Below, piece after piece: positions 25,826 through 28,933 of a stretch of 28,933 nt of DNA. Origin of the DNA: Catenibacterium mitsuoka_A. GTDB lineage: Bacteria; Bacillota_I; Bacilli_A; Erysipelotrichales; Coprobacillaceae. Every line of letters begins with the position of its first letter. The stretch's first letter is position 1. The stretch lies in NCBI RefSeq assembly GCF_964259225.1, contig NZ_CAXVKN010000029.1. One strand, 5' to 3'. The notes below the pieces were generated by a model, which saw only the letters and a program-made list of their open reading frames with translations, was not told the DNA's origin and did not search any database. Both the position numbers and the translations under genes were made by a program.

Positions 25826-27207
25826 TATCTATTCCCCCTCACTTTATATTTATCATAACCATAGCGATTACCATAGCTACTTCTTGTCTTATTTGCTTCA
25901 AAGACTATATTCTTGAATACAATACCAATGACATTATCTTTTACATAAGTTAAACGTTTAACTGTTTCATTGATAAGATCACTCGTTGCATAATCCTGTC
26001 TTACTACAAATAGAGTAGCATCTACTAATCCATTCATAATTGTTGGTTCATTTAATAAATATGCTGGACATGTATCCACAATCACAAAATCATATTCTTC
26101 TTCTAATTCTTTGATAATTGCTTTTAGTTTAGCACTTTCTGTTAACTGCTCAGACTTATAGAAGTCCTGATTAGATGGTAATAAATCTAATCCACTACGA
26201 TCACTTACTACCTGACTTCTCCAGCTAGTAGTACTTTCAATTGCCTTATTAAGATTCTTAGAACCATCTAACTCAAAAATCTTGAATACAGCTGGTTTAT
26301 TAAAGTCTGTATCTACAAGAATTGTCTTATGACCATTCTTTGCTAAAGCTAAGGCAAGGTTAGCTGCAACAGAAGATTTACCTTCATTTTCAAAAACACT
26401 TGTAATCATAAATGACTTATAACCATGCTTATCGCTTGTTGCTTCTACCTTACTTCTAAGCTTATTTATAGATTCTCTAAAGAAGAAGCTTGTCTTTAAT
26501 GAAGTAATAAGAATTGGCTTCTTATTTTTATTATCTTCTCTACTCTTCTTTTCATATGGTAACTTTGCATATAATCTTGTATCTAGCTTATTTTCAACTT
26601 CTTCTTCACTCTTAATAGTATCTCTTAAGAAGAAATATAAACCAAGTAAACAAGATAATACAAATCCAGATCCTACTGCCCCAATTAAGAAGTTCTTAAT
26701 ATGACTATTTGGATTTACTGGTTTAGTAGAGAACTTACTTTCCTTTAATACAGTAATATTGTATGGGAAACTATAACGTTCTGTATTTTCTCTATACCAA
26801 TCATTTAAATACTTAATAGAGAAATAGGCTTCTCTTTTAGTATCTGCAGTGACTTTAATCTTAACTACATTTGCCTGTTTTAAAGTGACTTCTGCCTTAT
26901 AAGTAGTCTTAGTTATAGGCATCTTTTTCTTTACATAAGATTTCGCATTATTACTATTTATTAAATAATCTAATGTATTGACATAACTCTGAACCTTATC
27001 AATATTCTTAAAAGTATCTTCTCCACCACTAAGTGTTGCAGTCATGCTTGTACCATATTGAGGTACATAAGTGACTGTCTTCATAAAATCAAATACACTT
27101 CCAAAAACAATCATGACTGCAACAATCAAAATCCATCTTTGTAGTATATCTTTAATAATACATTTAACTATAGTAAGGAGATTTTCATTCTGTACATTGT
27201 TTTCCAT
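25825..27207 (-). CDS. Second Wzz-tyrosine kinase fusion with a divergent tail
   Basis: The 460-residue protein has the same plan as its downstream neighbour: a Wzz-like N-terminal half with spans at about 25-40 and 173-194, then a kinase domain with Walker A ENEGKSS (273-279), Walker A' LVDTDFN (297-303) and Walker B FVIVDT (374-379). The tail (441-460) has four scattered tyrosines (445, 449, 451, 454) rather than a regular Gly-Tyr run, so the two proteins may have distinct roles or act as a pair. The two are far apart in sequence, so this is not a recent duplication. It starts ten bases after the upstream gene ends. Confidence 0.88.
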   Translation of the reverse strand: MENNVQNENLLTIVKCIIKDILQRWILIVAVMIVFGSVFDFMKTVTYVPQYGTSMTATLSGGEDTFKNIDKVQSYVNTLDYLINSNNAKSYVKKKMPITKTTYKAEVTLKQANVVKIKVTADTKREAYFSIKYLNDWYRENTERYSFPYNITVLKESKFSTKPVNPNSHIKNFLIGAVGSGFVLSCLLGLYFFLRDTIKSEEEVENKLDTRLYAKLPYEKKSREDNKNKKPILITSLKTSFFFRESINKLRSKVEATSDKHGYKSFMITSVFENEGKSSVAANLALALAKNGHKTILVDTDFNKPAVFKIFELDGSKNLNKAIESTTSWRSQVVSDRSGLDLLPSNQDFYKSEQLTESAKLKAIIKELEEEYDFVIVDTCPAYLLNEPTIMNGLVDATLFVVRQDYATSDLINETVKRLTYVKDNVIGIVFKNIVFEANKTRSSYGNRYGYDKYKVRGNR

Positions 27208-27217
27208 AATATCCTCC

Positions 27218-28045
27218 CTACTCTTCTACAATGACAACCAATTTAGTTAAACCATAGTCATCATTACTTGTTTTTACTCTATAAATAAATTCATAAGTAC
27301 CAGGTGTATTCTTATCATAATCTGTATTGATATCTACCTGATTCTTTAAGCTTGAATAGTCCATATCATCCATAGTAACAGAATCAATATGTTTCTTCGC
27401 ATTCACTTCAGTACCAACCTTCACTCTCAATAAGTAAGTATCTAGGTTAATATTAACTGTCTGTTTTCTAGAAGTCTGATATGCCTTTAATGTGATAGAT
27501 GACTGAGTACCAGTACTATCAGTAACTGCAAATGTAACATAGTGATTCTTATCCTGTTCATATTCTCTGATTACTTTAACCTGAGAACTTAAATCACCAT
27601 CAACACAACTATAAGCACTCATATAGTCTGCAAACTGTGCTTTAGAGTTAACCTTAGAATAAACTAATGCTTTATTAAGATATAACTGTGGTGCACTATA
27701 GTTTGTATATTTGATTTTCCTTTTTACTTTAGTGTAGTTATCATCTTTATCAAATACACCTAAAGTAACAACTCGTACATCATCTTCACCAAAAGTACTC
27801 ATGCCCTGAACGAATACTTTCTTAGTAATGTTGCCATCTTCCTTATCAGTGGCTTTTACGCCCTTTAAAATAGCCTGATTTGTAGTTGTCTGATCCATTC
27901 CAGTATCTAATACCAAAGTACCTTTAGGTACTTTAATAACTGGTGAAGAACCAGTTTGTGGCTTATGTGTATCATATAGTAAGAATCCACCATACAATGC
28001 CACAATCACCAGGAATATGATTCCGTTTCTGACCTTGTTGTTCAT
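27218..28045 (-). CDS. Membrane-anchored extracellular protein with Ig-like (DUF5011-type) repeats
   Basis: The 275-residue protein has one N-terminal span (about 9-24, IIFLVIVALYGGFLLY) after a short basic segment, so the rest is outside the cell. The remainder looks like three Ig-like domains: VKATDKEDGNITKKV...GVFDKDDNYTKV, YSCVDGDLSSQVKV...FAVTDSTGTQ, and a last one with NTPGTYEFIYRVK. The pattern A-x-D-x-E-D-G-x-I-T and TPGTY-x-h is that of DUF5011-like surface domains (family knowledge). Lying between the phosphatase and the kinases, with an ATGA overlap at 28042-28045, it is likely part of the export machinery, perhaps the CpsA-like or polymer-contacting component. No direct function can be assigned. 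Confidence 0.7.
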   Translation of the reverse strand: MNNKVRNGIIFLVIVALYGGFLLYDTHKPQTGSSPVIKVPKGTLVLDTGMDQTTTNQAILKGVKATDKEDGNITKKVFVQGMSTFGEDDVRVVTLGVFDKDDNYTKVKRKIKYTNYSAPQLYLNKALVYSKVNSKAQFADYMSAYSCVDGDLSSQVKVIREYEQDKNHYVTFAVTDSTGTQSSITLKAYQTSRKQTVNINLDTYLLRVKVGTEVNAKKHIDSVTMDDMDYSSLKNQVDINTDYDKNTPGTYEFIYRVKTSNDDYGLTKLVVIVEE

Positions 28046-28761
28046 ACCTTTCCCCCATTTAATAATATTTTTCCATTCTCTTTAAAAATCCTTTGTGCAT
28101 AATCACTACCAAAGCGTGTTTTCACTTGAACATAAGATTCATACATTCTAGGATGCCTGCTTCTCAAGTTATGTGCATCACTACCAACAAAATGTATGAG
28201 TTTATTTTCTAATAGGTTCTTTACTGTCTCTTTTACTAATGATCCATAGTCTCCAAGTATTGAACCTTTATTCATCTGTAAATAACCACCCCTGTTGACT
28301 ATTTCTACTGCAATATCAGGATTAATCTGAATTGCTTCAAAACGTTCAGGATGAGCGACTACTGGTATATACCCCTTATCCAATACATTTTGTACTGCTT
28401 CAAGAATCACTTCTTCTTCTACATCAAAATAGAACTCCATTAAAAGATACTTTGTATCATTTAATGTTGTAATGTCTTCAAAGTGTCTTTCAAAAGACTC
28501 ATGAGACCTATATAAGAACTCACAGCCTAAATACATTTTAATAGGTATACCGACATCCTCTACTATATCTTTAAATTGACCAAAGAGTTCTTTGATTTTA
28601 TAGTTCGGATTCTCAAAACCATATGCATAGGCCAAATGTGGCGTTAAGACAATCTCTTTCGTACCATCTCTATACGCCTCGTCCAACATATCTAGACTCA
28701 TATCTACACTACTAGATCCATCATCTACAAGAGGAAGGATATGACTATGTATATCAATCAT
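28042..28761 (-). CDS. cpsB: CpsB/YwqE-type manganese-dependent tyrosine phosphatase
   Basis: The 239-residue PHP-family protein has the metal-site motifs IHSHILP (4-10), VDDGSSS (12-18), TPH (40-42), HPERF near residue 136 and GSDAHN near residue 194. CpsB-type enzymes remove phosphate from the Tyr cluster of the capsule kinase and so counteract it. It is the first gene of the cluster and overlaps the next as ATGA. The ATG has an AAAAGGGGTGAACTT ribosome site. It is co-transcribed with the two kinase fusions. Confidence 0.92.
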   Translation of the reverse strand: MIDIHSHILPLVDDGSSSVDMSLDMLDEAYRDGTKEIVLTPHLAYAYGFENPNYKIKELFGQFKDIVEDVGIPIKMYLGCEFLYRSHESFERHFEDITTLNDTKYLLMEFYFDVEEEVILEAVQNVLDKGYIPVVAHPERFEAIQINPDIAVEIVNRGGYLQMNKGSILGDYGSLVKETVKNLLENKLIHFVGSDAHNLRSRHPRMYESYVQVKTRFGSDYAQRIFKENGKILLNGGKV

Positions 28762-28809
28762 AAGTTCACCCCTTTTAATACGTCATGTCACAATATATCA
28801 CATAACTTT

Positions 28810-28854
28810 GCAATTGTGTAGAAAAAATCGGTACAATTGCATGAAATAATTATA
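28810..28854 (-). promoter_or_regulatory. Candidate operon promoter and operator upstream of cpsB
   Basis: A minus-strand TATAAT lies at 28854-28849 (no clear -35 box). Downstream is an inverted repeat, GCAATTGT at 28810-28817 and ACAATTGC at 28833-28840, with 15 bases between. This could be an operator overlapping the start of transcription. It is a candidate only. Confidence 0.35.
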
Positions 28855-28857
28855 TAT

Positions 28858-28879
28858 TTTGAATACCCATAATCTACAG
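28858..28879 (+). repeat. 22-base repeat, partner of 4774-4795
   Basis: TTTGAATACCCATAATCTACAG matches 20 of 22 bases of the minus-strand sequence at 4774-4795. It lies upstream of the first capsule gene, over the expected -35 region of the candidate promoter. Confidence 0.45.
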
Positions 28880-28933
28880 GTGACGATTTAAGAGAAGTGT
28901 GGAGCAGAAATATTCAGGATATAGACTATCTGC

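Overview
The window is a low-GC, Gram-positive-type capsule or exopolysaccharide (EPS) locus of the Wzx/Wzy-dependent kind. Gene content and style (CpsB-type PHP phosphatase, Wzz-tyrosine kinase fusions, AT-rich codons, strong AGGAGG ribosome sites, an IS1595-like element) fit a gut Bacillota, perhaps Erysipelotrichales; the genus cannot be fixed from the sequence. Apart from one gene at 620-1828, every convincing gene lies on the minus strand, so the locus is transcribed from right (28.8 kb) to left (2.1 kb).

Layout in transcription order. 28.8-24.4 kb: regulatory and export module, with a CpsB-type phosphatase, a membrane-anchored Ig-like protein and two different Wzz-tyrosine kinase fusions in tandem. 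24.4-21.7 kb: the priming sugar-phosphate transferase and the first GT4 glycosyltransferase. 21.7-20.7 kb: a decayed strip with remnants of an acyltransferase and an AAA ATPase. 20.7-9.6 kb: the serotype-specific core, with six further glycosyltransferases, a left-handed beta-helix acetyltransferase, the Wzy polymerase, the Wzx flippase and a membrane acyltransferase. 9.6-2.1 kb: a mosaic nucleotide-sugar module, with capE, a NeuD/PglD-like acetyltransferase, a 64-codon capF remnant, a sugar nucleotidyltransferase, a VanZ-like protein, a disabled IS1595-like transposase, then capG and intact capF. CapE, CapF and CapG together make UDP-L-FucNAc, so the polymer very probably contains N-acetyl-L-fucosamine. 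2.1-0 kb: an island bounded by two inverted IS-type ends built on a 22-bp period, holding a truncated OLD-type ATPase and a membrane beta-helix protein.

The most notable observation is three poly-G tracts (8, 9 and 9 G on the coding strand) inside three polymer-building or polymer-decorating genes: the acyltransferase (in frame), the beta-helix acetyltransferase (out of frame, split by the tract) and a GT32-like glycosyltransferase (in frame, tract near the N-terminus). No other run of 6 or more G or C was found. In such AT-rich DNA this looks like a set of contingency loci that could switch polymer structure by slipped-strand mispairing, with one switch caught OFF and two ON.

No rRNA, tRNA or CRISPR array was seen.
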